Shown here: positions 54,601 through 64,000 of the stretch, one piece after another | How the letters are laid out: the number at the start of each line of letters is the position of its first letter | How positions within the stretch are numbered: position 1 is the first letter of the stretch | Assembly (NCBI GenBank): GCA_904066235.2 | Contig: CAJFCV020000003.1 | Span: forward strand, 310,001 to 374,000 | DNA: 64,000 nucleotides | DNA from: Bursaphelenchus xylophilus | Taxonomy: Eukaryota > Nematoda > Chromadorea > Rhabditida > Aphelenchoididae | Direction: 5' to 3' | The notes under the pieces: generated by a model | Told to the model about the DNA's origin: nothing | Database searches by the model: none | What the model saw: the letters and a program-made list of their open reading frames with translations, nothing else | Position numbers and translations under genes: made by a program

Positions 54601-57600
54601 GAAGTTTCTTTGAGGTGCCGGATGAAGAGGCAAGGCATGGCATCGGGATTTTTGCGGCAGCGCCTGGAGCTTTCAGGCTGTCGGGAAAATAATGAGCCAT
54701 CGCATCGATGGCTCAACAGCGACTTTGTCTTCATTATTTTCCCGACAGACTGAATGACAAATCCAACAATCCTTGGCACTGGTGCTAAGGATTGTTGGAT
54801 TTGTCGAAGCAAAATTTGTGGCCAATGACCGAAGATTGAAAAAAAAATTAAAGAAAATCGAAGTTTGCACTTACTGGGGAAGTACCACAAGTGCGACGCT
54901 CAGATTTTGATGAAACTTGGCACAAATTAAGAATAATTTTTTCTGTAGTATATGCGAGAATCCTAGCGCTCTCCGCGTTTTGGGTACTCTCTCAGCGGCA
55001 AAGATCGTGCAATATCTCGGCGGCGCCGGCAAAGCGTGAGCTAAAACTTTCAGGAATTGATATTTAGTCCATGCCCGACGTGTGTAAGTAAATTTAAAGA
55101 AAATCTGAGCGTCGCATTTGAGGTACTTCCCTTGTCAGGGTAGGGAAAATAATGAGCACATTCTCGCTGTGCAGCGTCGCTAAAGTGAAAAACAATTCGA
55201 TTTTGTCACGGCACATTTCATTTTCTCAGCGGCGATGCGATTTTCGATGCGACAGTATGCTCATTATTTTCTTGACAAACTGATAATAAAACCTATTTCA
55301 ACCTTTCTTACAGCTTGCCAAAAAAAGCCCGTATGGAGATGTCTAACTCACATGACGATCATTTCCTTTTACAATACTCATGACTGAGTTTGAAGGCAAA
55401 TTCAACTCAAAATCTACGATTTCATAGCCAATCTCAGCTGTCTCCCTCACTTTCAAAGCGTATTCTGATTGCTTAAAAACCGGCGTTGCTCTCTCGTTGT
55501 TCGCTTCGACATAAACGTGCGTTCTAAATCAGTGTTTTCTAAAGGAATTAACGAGACTTACATCGACGGCAAGACTTCGTAGCTTCGTTGTTCAATGATT
55601 GCATAAAAGTCGACAGGCCTTTTGGGATTTTTCACAACTCTAACATCGTTGTATTCCCCTTGGAGATTTAAATAATCTTGTTTTTGAAGCAAGATCCTTG
55701 GCTTGTTGGCGCTGACTTGTGTGGTTTGCAACTGCCCAATAAGAGTTCCGTTGGTTGTCCTGTGTGAGAGTTTCAGCTTGAATTTATCGCTGATAAAATT
55801 AGCTGGCATGGAGACGGGCTGAAAAATAAGGATTAGGGAGTTTTACAGTGGTGAAATGGCCGTATTTGTGGCAGCATGTTAAAGAGAAGTCTTGGCAACC
55901 CGGGTCGGAGGTAAGTCAAGTTGTCGATACCTTGAGGTGGCTCTAGCCATGTTCTAACAAAGGAAGTCACATTTTTTGCTGACGGACCTTGGAATGGGAC
56001 CTAGTAGGTTTCAAACGTGAAGCGTAGGTTTCAAATGTGAAGCGGAAATCAATCACAAAACTGATTTCCAAAAGTTCTTACGGGGCTTCTCGGCCGAGAA
56101 AATCGACCGCAAAGTTTAGCCAAAATAAGCGAATAGCCCCCTCAAAAGAAACAAGTTATTTCATCTGCAGTAGTGGCCGAGTGGTCAGTGCGCTCGCTTT
56201 CTGCGCCAGACGGTGCGGGTTCGGTCCTTTTCAAGCCTTCGTCAAGTTTTCGCCTAATCTTCGTCGGACCTCCGTTAAATACCTCGAAGTCTTTGTCCAT
56301 GACTTGAAAAGGCGTTTTGGGCCAAAGTAGGCGGTAGTAGGGAGGGGGTAGAGATGCGCTTAGGTATGAGGCAAAGCCAGAAAAGATTAGCCCAGCCCGA
56401 CCCGTTCCAAACTTTGGTCGGTCCGGCACTAGCCGGAGAAATTTAGGTCGGACCCGTCACGGCTCGGTTAGACGTCGTTAGGCCCGATAACGATGACTAA
56501 TCAAGGGCCTATGCTTGAAATTAGCATCAGCCCGGGCCGGCCTGGAAGCCATGTCTAGTAGCTTCTGACCTGATTTTGTCATAGTGGCTATGAGGACTCA
56601 AATCGGGTCATAGCATTCCAACACCTTGTCAGAAAAACTGCCTCGCCAAAAATTAGAGCTTTTAACGTACCTGATTAGCATCTTCGATGGTACTAATGTA
56701 GGTTAGATTCGATTTTGTTTGTATCCTGGGGAGCTCCAGTCTTATGTCATCATAAATTTTTTTGCTTTCCTTCTCGGTCCTTTGAATTCGAACAACAATT
56801 TTTGCTTCACTCTCCATACTTGGATATCCATGATCTCTCGCTTTGACAGTCATCTCCATTTGATCCGTTTTAAGTCCGTCCAATTTCTTTATAATAACCA
56901 ACTTTCCAGTCGCCACATCCACTCGTAAATATTCGTTGGACTCATTCAGGAAATAGCTTATAACCGAGTTTTGTTCAAGATCCTCATCACTCGCTGTTAC
57001 ATTTCCAACAACTTCTCCAATAGCAGCAGTTTGGTTTGCAGTAAAAAAGTAAGAGCTATTCGAAAAAACGGGAGGATTGTCGTTGTAATCGAGGATTTTC
57101 ACAGTCATTTGAGTCGTCACTTGCCATTCATCGTCATGACAGGATATCTGAAAATATCGCTTGATACAATAAGAAGGAGCTATGATGATTTTTTCATCTT
57201 ATTCAATAAATATTTGTGTCATCTACTGCGATTCCAGCAGTAGTCTAGAAATCAATCTGTCGGGAAAATAAAGAGCAAATTTTTTCGCGCCAATCGCGTC
57301 GCCGAAGTAAAAAGCGATTTGATTTTGTCGCGACACGATTCATTTTCTCGGCGGCGATGCTATTCTCGAAGCGGCAGAGCGCTCATTATTTTCCCGACAG
57401 ACTGATGGTAAATATATTATAAAACTTTTTGTTTCCAGAGATAGCGCAAAAAGTGAGAGTCAGCCAGACCAGAACTTTTTTGCTACAAATTTGATGTGCT
57501 TTTGTCACAAATGGCTCTTGGGCCGGGCCGAAAATTAAAACCCGCAGCTCAGCGCGCGGGCTATATAGATGTCGGCTGGTTCTAAATTTTCGTGAACCAT

Positions 57601-60600
57601 GGCTTGCAAATCGACTTTTATCACGAATTCCCTTACCTTCAAATCAATTTCATCCATCTCCTCTCGATCCAACTGTTTTTTCAATTTCATCTCTCCACTA
57701 GTGCTATTCAATTCGAAGTAATCACTGTATTTCCCCGCAACTATCTCGTACTTTATCCCATCCATATTTTCATCCAGATCAGTAGCTTTTACAGTGTAAA
57801 AAACGTCAGCTATTGGCTGGTTTTCAAGCACTTCCGCCTGAAATTTCGAGGATCACTCGTTTAAACGATCACTGCCGATTTTACAACCCCTTGCATTTCG
57901 CAAATAGCTGTTCAATACTCACTTTCAACAGACTGCTAAACCTCGGAGGGTTGTCGTTTTGATCCTCCACTGTAACAAACACCATGGTTCGCCCCTTTTG
58001 CGGGGGATTTCCATCGTCGACACACTCGATTTCCAACAAATACGATGACTTTTCCTCTCGATCCAGTGCAGCTCTTAGAATAAGGTAGCCGTTTTGCGGA
58101 TGAATCGCAAACGGAGTAACGTAGTTCTCATCCAAGTTGCTAATAGTGAATGTGAATTGAGCGTTTTCGCCGGAATCAGCGTCGCTTGCGGTTAGATGAA
58201 GCAAAGGGGCTGAAGGCAATGTGTTCTCGGTGATTTTGAGGTAGTAGATTTCCTGGAAATAAGGATTGGTATGCGTATACATAGCATGGGGACCTATGGC
58301 CCCCAAAAATTTTTTTATCGTAAAACATGGCAATCCTTATTTTTCCATTTTGCAAAAAATTTTTTTGTCGTACAACATGTCACCCCTTCTTTCGATTTTT
58401 TAAAAGTGGACCTTTTTTATGTTTTGGGGGACCCCTTCGTTTCACTGCGATTTCGTGTAGGAATCATCTTCTTTTTGGGGGACCTCTTCTTTTTCGGGGC
58501 CTCTTCGTTTATGTGGCCTCTTTGTTTTGGGGACTCCTTCACTTTTAAAGCCTTTTCGGATGGGGGACCTCTTTGTATCGGGGGACTTATTCAATTTTAC
58601 GGCCCTCTTCGTTTATGTGGCCTCTTCGTAATGTGGACTTCTTCACTGTCTGGGCTTCTCCGTTTTGGGGCCTTATCCACTTTTAGGGCCCTCTTCGTTT
58701 TTGGGGCCTTTTCGTATAGGTGGCCTCTTCGTTTAAGGAGCCTCTTCATATTGGGGGGGGCCTTTTCGTTTAAGGGGTCTGATCGTTTTGGGGGCCTCTT
58801 CGTATTGGGGACTCCTTCACCTTTGGGGCCTTTTCTTTCCGGGCTCTCGTCGGTACTAGTTTCTCTGACTCACCTTTTCAAAAATCGGCGCATTGTCATT
58901 CTCATCAAGCACCTCGACATTCATCTCAATTACCGACCCAAACGCCGGGGTTTTCTTATTGCAAACGCGGAGAAAAATGCGATGGTAGGGATACTGTTCC
59001 CGATCCAGCTCTTTGACCACAAAGTCTTTGTCATCATCAATGTAAAAACTGAGCCTATTGCCAGCCATAATCGAAATCTCCAAGTCGTTGAGGTCTTCGT
59101 GGAAATAGGCTTGAAGACCGAATTCCAAGTCGTCCTTGGAGTTCTCGGTGACTTGAAGTTCATGAAGTTTAATATTCTGAAGAAAAAAATAATCAAAAAA
59201 ATCATCATTTCCCACCTTTTCCACCACAAATTTCTCCGCGTTGGCGGTGTAAAAATTGATGGCCACTGTGGAATTTAGCCCATCTTGATCTCGAACCAGT
59301 ATCGTCAACTCATATTTGGCTTCATTTAGCTCTCTTTCAATCGACCGGAGCCCTCCAAATTTGTCGATTGTAAACGTTTTTGCCGCCTCTCCCAACACTT
59401 GATACGAAAGTTTTCCAAACGAAGAAAAATCGGGATCTTGAGCATTGATCACATATAGAATTTGGTTTGAAGAGGTGGTATTTGGAATGTAGATGTCAAA
59501 ATCTTTGGTGAGAATTTCGGGTGGGTTGTCGTTTACGTCCACGACGGTGAGAATGAGCGATATTTTGTTGGGGTAGTTGATAAATTCAGTGATTTCAATC
59601 GCTTCAATATCAATTTCGAAGGTGTTCTGAAAAAATGTGATTGTAAATTTTTGGAAAAATTTTAGAGTCGCTAATTCGACAGGATTTTAAAAAATGACGC
59701 CATTTCATTTCCGTGATTTTCGCCATTTTTGCTGACAAGGGAAGTACCCCAAGTAGATTTTCTTTTGGTTTTGCCCACACGTTAGTTGTGTGCCACATTT
59801 CAATTCCTGAAAGTTTTGCCTCTCGTTTTACAGGCGAAGCCGGGATATTGAACAATCTTGGCGGCCGAGAGAGTACGCAAAACGCGGAGAGGGGTCACCG
59901 ACGAATAAAAATGAGTAAAAACTCGAACCGGAAAATAAGAGATTTTTAGACATTTTTTTAAGGAAAATCTTGAATACAAAAAAAAAATAAAAGGCGAAAA
60001 AATCAAGATTTTCGCGTCACGATTTTTCAAGTCGACGACAGTTCGGGTCACCATAAAATCGATCAAAACAAGACGTAGGGCACGTGGATACCCAAAAAGC
60101 GTTTGTAGAAAATGACTACAAGGCCTGGAAAGTCCGTTGGATGATCGGCGGAGCCTTGGCGAAGGCTCGGCGGAGCCTTGGCGAAGGCTCGGCGGAGACT
60201 TGGCGAAGACTTGCAATATTTTCACTTTCTCTAATTTTAACTATCTTTCCAGCTTGGTGGGGAAAAAATTATTTTTTCTGTGGAAACATTACTCTATACA
60301 GTAGAAATAAGCATGAAAATTTTCATGCGAAAATTCGAAAAAAGTGTCAAGTGTCAACTTTTTTTTCGAACCTTCGACCAAAAAATCTCGGTTGTTTCTG
60401 CAAAGCGCGAGCTAAAAATCTGGCATATGCACTAGCAAAAATTTTTCTAAAATTTTACCAACTTTTATCAAAATCTGAACGTTGCACTTGGACTACTCCC
60501 CTTGCAAAAATCGCCCAAATTTTCACTCTACTTACCCTCACTTCTGCATCAAATTTCCCAATAAAGCTTAATTCCCCAGTAGTTGAATTGATCCGAAAAT

Positions 60601-63014
60601 CATCATAGAACGTCTTCAAACTATACACAACATCTCCGCACTCTCTGATCGGTGAAATTGTCACCAAACTTCCATTAATTTCTCGGTTTTCCTCGAATTT
60701 CCGATAAATCTTTGCTGGGAACTGGCATTTCCTCAAATTTTTTGACGGGAAAACGTGAATATTGACTGTTGCTGTAGAAGACAACGCGAATTCTCCACGA
60801 TCAACAGCTTGAATGGTCAGTGGGATTACTGTAGTTTTTATGGCCGACAAATTTTTAGTTAGGTAGAGGGCGCCAGTTGTTGAGTTTAGAGTGAAAAAAT
60901 CGGTCTGGGAATGGAGAATGTAGGAGATCTCGCCATTTGAACCCTGAAAAAATGGTGAAAATGGAAAGATTCTGAAATTTCAGTCTTTTGCAAAGACGTA
61001 TCTTGCGGGGTGGGGTACCACACCCCGGATGCTGGAGGCCGAAAAAAAGTAGGTAAGGGGGGACCGAAGCACTCTTTTTGCAAAAATTTTTTTTCACGGT
61101 GGCTCCCTGTGGCCCAAGGAATATACCCCCTGCTCCCAGACTACTCCCTTCCCCTCAAAAATGTGGCAAAATGCTTCCCTCTCCAAGTGAAAAAACTTTG
61201 TTTTGAAGGGCGCCCCCTTTCCCTCATGAAAAGAGCATGCTTTTGAAATCGTTTTTTCACTTGGAGAGGGAGGTATTTTGCCACATTGTTGATACTTCCC
61301 GGATACAAAATGGTACGTTTTTTCACTGGATCAGTAAACTAATTTTTCAAAAAATATTTTTCGGTCGGAAAGCACCACGAAAAATTCATTTTTGACATTT
61401 CGTTTGAGTTCAACCGATACTGGGCGGGTGTCGATTAGCGGAAGACTCCCTGGGTTTCCGTGCGCCCCACCGCTTGAAATCAACATATACATTCAGACTT
61501 ACCTTTTCACTATCGATTGCTTTGATATAGTCGATAAAAACAGGTGAAGAAACATCCAAATTCTCCATTATATCGATATTGAAAACATTTCCCCGTTCAA
61601 ATACGGGTGGCTCATCGTTCACGTCGAAAATTTTGATCTTGAGGATCCTACAGTAAGCAAAAGTTAAGATATCCAAATTCAAGACTAAATATTCAGTAAT
61701 CCGATATATTTCATACCCTTGTTTCTCCTTCCACTTCCGACCAAAGTCTTGACAAGAAATTGCCAGTTCGTATTCGGACTTGGCTTCATAATCCAAAGCC
61801 CGCTGAACAGTGATGATATTGTTGACCGAATCCAAGTAAAATCTCCGTTCTCTGTCGCCCTCGACAATTTGACAAAAGGTTTTGGCGTTATGACCGCTAT
61901 CGGCGTCGGAGATATTCAGTTGAGCCACAAATGTTCCAACTCTCACGTCCTCGAACAAGTTGATGGGATGATCAAGAAATTTCAACTGAAAAAGGATTGC
62001 TGTCAAACAGATGCCTTCAAGATCTTGCATATGAGGCGTAAGCGAGGTATTGGTCTTTTTCGCCAAGTTCTGCAGCCGTAACCACTCGGAGGCGCGCCTC
62101 CGAGTGGCGTAGCGGCTTTTTTGATGATAAATGCTTTTTTTTAACAAGTTTTCAGTGCCACACCTGATCCAGTGTCCAAAAAATATGATTTTGCATCCGG
62201 GAAGTATCAAAAAATGTAGCAAAATACCTCACTCTGCAAGTGGGGAAACTCCGATTTCAAAAGCGCGCTCGCTTTTTTGTGAGAGAAACGACGCACCTTC
62301 AAACAAGGAGGTTTTTTACAATTTGTTAGTTGGAAAGGGAGGCATTTTGTTACATTTTTGATACTTCCCGGATGCAAAATGGAACGCTTTCTGCCGCTGG
62401 ATCAGATCCGTCGCTGTATACACAATCTTTGAAAAAATATTAACTGCAATTTCATTTTTAACCGACCTCAAAGTCATTGTCATCCTCATCCAGAACGTTT
62501 ACAATCACGGCAATCTGAACTTCTTCCACTTCTTCTCCCACAACTTTTACCATGACGTGCATATAGACTTGTTTCATCTGCTCAAAATCCAATTGATGAC
62601 TCAAAACAATCTCTCCCGTAACAGGATTCAACTGCAAATACTTTGCGGAGTTGCCGTAGTCCTCGATTTCGAAGATAATGTCATCATTTTCGCGATCATA
62701 AACGATATTTTCAAGCTCGATTTTTCCGACAATCTCGCCTATTTTGGCGTTTTCTGACACGAAGAACTGTTGGTTTAGATCTTCAGTGTTAAAATGACGG
62801 CTAATTACACTTGGAATCACTCGAATTCCGAGGGTAATGAAGTCAAAATGGGAGGAATTCCAACACAGACCGTCTTGAACTTGAATAGAAAGATTGTAAG
62901 TGGAAGTCGTGTGCCAGTCAAGTTGCTTGTTGACATGCAAATTCCCATCTTTGTCGATGAAGAAGTCGTTATTGGGATCGGATTTGGGATGAATGCGAAA
63001 GGCGAAATCGGGAT
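45620..63014 (-). CDS. Fat-like cadherin with EGF/laminin-G repeats, 5'-partial
   Basis: Nineteen exons: 62467-63014, 61717-61985, 61503-61647, 60536-60943, 59216-59626, 58874-59176, 57923-58252, 57637-57837, 56671-57147, 55562-55818, 55352-55523, 53662-54498, 52558-52844, 51319-51673, 48942-49395, 48028-48416, 47202-47438, 46590-46994, 45620-45895 (2252 residues plus a split codon). Cadherin repeats are marked by DEDDNDF, DVNDEPPVF, DVNDNPPEI, DENDNAPIF, DQNDNPPRF, DYNDNPPVF and DVDNHPPRI up to about residue 1230. A degenerate extracellular stretch follows, then EGF (CLNGGKC..CNCP), laminin G, EGF (DHCGNG..YCVCEDN), laminin G, a membrane helix near residues 2069-2091 (TWIVILSGFITTSSLAIILL) and a 160-residue tail with PPPTYDYP. 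The tail lacks a visible beta-catenin site, so this is a Fat/CDH-3-like rather than classical cadherin, mediating epithelial adhesion by family inference. The first visible exon starts inside a repeat (DPDFAF), so more exons exist upstream. Introns carry about 25 elements. Confidence 0.85.
46311..46550. mobile_element. Family D element
   Basis: In the last cadherin intron. One end reads CACGTCAAACTGAGGTGTCC, the other CTTATCTCAGTTTGACATTC; inverted ends GTCAAACTGAG. A second copy lies inverted at about 63200-63420. Confidence 0.75.
47012..47095. mobile_element. Family A fragment, inner deletion
   Basis: TATAGGTCTGTCGGGAAAAT then directly AATTTTCTCGGCCGTGATGC; a detached right end (TCCGGACAGACTGATA) lies at 47163-47178. 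Confidence 0.7.
47467..47720. mobile_element. Family B element
   Basis: CTGGCGGACCTGACCCATGG to TGCCACTGGATCCTGTCCTC. Lies in the intron 47439-48027. Confidence 0.8.
47846..48006. mobile_element. Family A element
   Basis: GGTGTGTCGGGAAAATAATG to TTATTTTCCCGACAGACTGA. Confidence 0.85.
48475..48630. mobile_element. Family A element, GCGGAT/GTGGAT subtype
   Basis: TATCAGTCTGTCGGGAAAAT then AATGCGGATTCGTCGCG; right end ATCCATATTATTTTCCCGAC. Confidence 0.85.
48714..48752. mobile_element. Right end of family A
   Basis: GCTTCGAAAAATCCACATTA then TTTTCCCGACAGACTG. Confidence 0.75.
48775..48905. mobile_element. Right half of family B
   Basis: GTGAGGGAAATGGCGCGCCC to TTTTTGCCACTGGATCAGGT; partial. 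Confidence 0.75.
49626..50879. mobile_element. 1.25-kb TIR element flanked by TA
   Basis: Ends TACAGGGTGCGCCAAAAATA and TATTTTTGGCGCACCCTGTA are inverted repeats of about 27 bp (to ATTGGGAC/GTCCCAAT). The terminal TA fits a Tc1/mariner-type target duplication. The interior has no open frame above about 75 codons, so it carries no transposase. Lies in the 51318-49396 cadherin intron. Confidence 0.85.
51137..51302. mobile_element. Family A element
   Basis: TCATTCTGTCGGGAAAATAA to TTATTTTCCCCACAGACTGA. Confidence 0.85.
51770..52035. repeat. Seven tandem 38-bp units built from a family A end
   Basis: Unit: TTTGTCGGGAAAATAATGTG then GATTTTGAGTAGTATAAG. The first unit begins CAGTCTGTCGGG and the last runs into a complete family A copy at 52033. 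Units differ by single bases (for example TTGGGTAG, GCGGAT). Confidence 0.95.
52033..52180. mobile_element. Family A element, GTGGAT subtype
   Basis: TATCAGTCTGTCGGGAAAAT then AATGTGGATTCATCGCG; right end CCTATTATTTTCCCGACATA. Confidence 0.85.
52272..52530. mobile_element. Family B element
   Basis: CAGTGACATTCCTGATCCAG to GCGACTGGATCAGGTACCCC; its right end lies 28 bp from a cadherin exon. Confidence 0.8.
53026..53240. mobile_element. Family B element
   Basis: CAGTGGAGAACCTGATCCAG to GCCACTGTACCAGGTCCTGT. Confidence 0.8.
53430..53590. mobile_element. Right half of family B
   Basis: GATTTCAAAAGCGCGCTCGC to CTGGATCAGGTCCGTCACTG; the left half is absent. Confidence 0.8.
54674..54753. mobile_element. 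80-bp minimal family A
   Basis: CAGGCTGTCGGGAAAATAAT, then an inner palindrome GAGCCATCGCATCGATGGCTC, then ATTATTTTCCCGACAGACTG. Both ends kept, interior almost gone. Confidence 0.85.
54757..54804. repeat. Perfect 18-bp hairpin beside the minimal family A
   Basis: ACAAATCCAACAATCCTT, 12-nt loop, AAGGATTGTTGGATTTGT. Confidence 0.9.
54873..55135. mobile_element. Family C deletion derivative
   Basis: Both termini present (CTGGGGAAGTACCACAAGTG; CATTTGAGGTACTTCCCTTG), but about 190 bp of the centre is missing at the joint GAGAATCCTAGCGCTCTCCG. Confidence 0.8.
55141..55286. mobile_element. Family A, left tip missing
   Basis: Starts TAGGGAAAATAATGAGCACA directly at the family C end; right end ATTATTTTCTTGACAAACTG. 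Confidence 0.8.
56165..56560 (+). mobile_element. tRNA-headed SINE-like sequence
   Basis: AGTAGTGGCCGAGTGGTCAG (A box) and GTGCGGGTTCGGTCCTTT (B box) are 45 bp apart, as in a Ser/Leu-type tRNA with poor stems. A G+C-rich body of repeated CCCGACCCG and GTCGGACC sequence follows. Extent to the right is uncertain. Lies in the 55819-56670 cadherin intron. Confidence 0.5.
57251..57407. mobile_element. Family A element
   Basis: ATCAATCTGTCGGGAAAATA to ATTTTCCCGACAGACTGATG. Confidence 0.85.
58390..58855. repeat. G-rich minisatellite in a cadherin intron
   Basis: Degenerate units such as GGCCTCTTCGTTTTGGGG and GGGGACCTCTTCGTATTG repeated about 20 times. Confidence 0.9.
59739..60510. mobile_element. 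Family C element interrupted by unrelated DNA
   Basis: Left GACAAGGGAAGTACCCCAAG and right GTTGCACTTGGACTACTCCC are family C ends. About 350 bp at 59895-60240 does not belong and includes a 3-unit tandem of GGCGAAGGCTCGGCGGAGCC (60145-60210). Confidence 0.7.
61150..61340. mobile_element. Family B element, left tip missing
   Basis: AAAAATGTGGCAAAATGCTT to ACGTTTTTTCACTGGATCAG. Confidence 0.75.
62160..62420. mobile_element. Family B element
   Basis: ACACCTGATCCAGTGTCCAA to GCCGCTGGATCAGATCCGTC; its right end lies about 45 bp before the acceptor side of exon 62467-63014. Confidence 0.8.
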
Positions 63015-63089
63015 CTGAAAGTAAATAATATTTTTTTGTCAATTTTTAGGCCGTAAAACGCTTTTACAGGAGAAGGACGCATGTGCAGT

Positions 63090-63560
63090 GACGGGCCTGA
63101 TCCAGTGGCAAAAATCGTACCATATTGCATCTGGGAGGTGCCAGAAATGCAGCAAAATCCCTCCCTTTCCAAGTGAAAAAACTCCGGTTTCAAAAGTACG
63201 CCTCACGCCGAACTGAGATAAGCTAATACAGTCCGGTGAATCGATTGGCAATTTGCCAAAAAAAGACGCGAAAAAACGTTTTGTCGGGGAAGAAATGGGG
63301 AATTTTTGGGGCGAGAGAGTACGCTTTTGCGCGTCTTTTTTCTCCCTTTCTCTGCGAAATCAAGACGAAGTGCAAAAAACCGATAGCGAAGTTCTATTTC
63401 CGGTCACTGTTTGACGTGCGCCTGCTCTTTTTGTGAGGTAAAGGGCGCGCCCCTCAAAAAAAGGAGTTTTTTAGTTGAAGAGGAGGTATTTTGCCACATT
63501 TTTGATACTTCCCGAATGCAAAATGGCACGTTTTTGCCGCTAGATCAAGTCCGCCACTGT
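63090..63560. mobile_element. Family B element split by a family D insertion
   Basis: Left arm 63090-63205 (CAGTGACGGGCCTGATCCAG..CGGTTTCAAAAGTACGCC) and right arm from about 63420 (GCGCCTGCTCTTTTTGTGAG..CGCCACTGTGCATAGCG). Confidence 0.8.
63205..63420. mobile_element. Family D element
   Basis: CCGAACTGAGATAAGCTAAT, GGGGAAGAAATGGGGAATTT, AAACCGATAGCGAAGTTC, GTTTGACGTGCGCC; reverse-oriented relative to the copy at 46.3 kb. Confidence 0.75.
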
Positions 63561-63838
63561 GCATAGCGGGCTATGCACTTTTTGCCCTCGAATTTTCTCA
63601 TCTTTGCCCTCTAATATAAGATGCCCTGTAATCTAAACATAACCCTCTAAAAAGATGCCCTCTAATCAACCTTTTCATAACAGGCGTGTATTGTTATTAT
63701 TTTTTACCCCTTTTCTCATTTTCAAACATTGCAAAATGAAACCTTTCAAAAAAAGAAATTTATTACAGTAATCAACAGGAATAATAAATAATAAATCTGA
63801 TGGAAAAAAGTATCTTTTGAGGTATAATAGACCGGTAA
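63561..63838. other. Intergenic or intronic, no gene seen
   Basis: Contains several TGCCCTCTAA(T) repeats (63590-63670) and, on minus, AATAAA at 63758-63763, about 76 nt past the stop of the gene at the window edge. Confidence 0.6.
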
Positions 63839-64000
63839 CTAGCATTGCATTATTGCCCATTTGGAACTCCGAACATTAATACTTTTGGTATCTTCCAGTT
63901 CGACCATTTCGTCATCATTTGCCGGGTTTTCCATCGCTTGAAAAATCTTGACAAATTCGCTCCATCGACAATCATCTTTCAGCCTAGACCGCAAGTGATA
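63839..64000 (-). CDS. C-terminal codons of an unrecognised gene, cut by window
   Basis: The only open frame at the right edge on this strand: 53 codons (HLRSRLKDDCRWSEFVKIFQ, then MENPANDDEMVELEDTKS) ending in TAG 63839-63841, with a minus-strand poly(A) signal following. The composition is protein-like, charged and acidic, without cadherin features. No family recognised. It lies on the same strand as, and upstream of, the cadherin exons. A weak GTATTA donor inside would join in phase to the cadherin exon but gives no cadherin-like sequence, so I treat it as a separate gene. Confidence 0.45.
   Translation of the reverse strand, partial: YHLRSRLKDDCRWSEFVKIFQAMENPANDDEMVELEDTKSINVRSSKWAIMQC

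Noticed and set aside
58271..59278. 335-codon open frame on +
   Set aside because: Its first half is translation of the GGCCTCTTCGTTTTGGGG minisatellite and its second half is antisense to well-supported cadherin exons.
63839..64000. Upstream exon of the cadherin
   Set aside because: Phase would allow it, but the donor is weak, the sequence is not cadherin-like, and a stop plus poly(A) signal follow.

Overview
The window looks like nuclear DNA from a nematode, most likely a Caenorhabditis or a close relative. The main reasons are very short introns (about 40-55 nt) with TTTTCAG-type acceptors; a 3' splice site 0-7 nt upstream of the start codon in five genes, as expected for spliced-leader trans-splicing; nematode-typical families (DUF273, an FMRFamide-type peptide receptor, an SLC36 transporter expansion type, a Fat-like cadherin); and a dense load of short palindromic DNA elements in introns and intergenic DNA. 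The species cannot be fixed by eye.

Layout, left to right. 1-1840 (+): 3' part of a DUF273 glycosyltransferase-like gene. 2662-5563 (+): a complete six-exon serpin whose second intron is an inverted repeat carrying a tRNA-like sequence. 5627-9199 (-): a complete eight-exon METTL25/RRNAD1-type methyltransferase gene, convergent with the serpin, with one GC-AG intron. 10110-11685 (-): a complete four-exon SLC36 amino-acid transporter. 12.7-15.3 kb (+): weak coding-like fragments and a 135-residue single-pass membrane ORF. 15964-19541 (-): a complete six-exon peptide GPCR. 19.5-29.3 kb: about 10 kb of nested mobile elements with almost no coding potential. 29319-35918 (-): a complete eight-exon, 1069-residue zinc-finger protein made of seven copies of a paired-finger module. 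35.9-43.3 kb: repeat-rich DNA with unique GC-richer islands upstream of that gene. 43315-44850 (-): a three-exon secreted Cys/Gly-rich protein. 45620-63014 (-): nineteen 3' exons of a large Fat-like cadherin (cadherin repeats, EGF, laminin G, EGF, laminin G, membrane segment, short tail). 63839-64000 (-): the last codons of another gene.

The exon models were joined by hand. For every complete gene the exon lengths sum to a multiple of three and the splice phases agree, which is the main support for the coordinates. There is no obvious operon or shared pathway: the genes are spaced by kilobases and have unrelated roles (protease inhibition, RNA or protein methylation, amino-acid transport, neuropeptide sensing, transcription, secreted matrix, adhesion).

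Mobile DNA falls into recurring families. A has ends TATCAGTCTGTCGGGAAAAT and about 150 bp. B is a near-perfect palindrome of about 250 bp with ends around CAGTGGCAAAAAACGTACC. C is about 450 bp when complete, with ends AGGGGAAGTACTCCAAGTGC. D is about 230 bp with ends GTCAAACTGAG. There are also several large foldbacks, a 1.25-kb TA-flanked TIR element, a 657-bp TIR element with a 9-bp duplication, minisatellites, and clusters of the 9-bp palindrome GCAC(A/C/T)GTGC. Family names A-D are mine.
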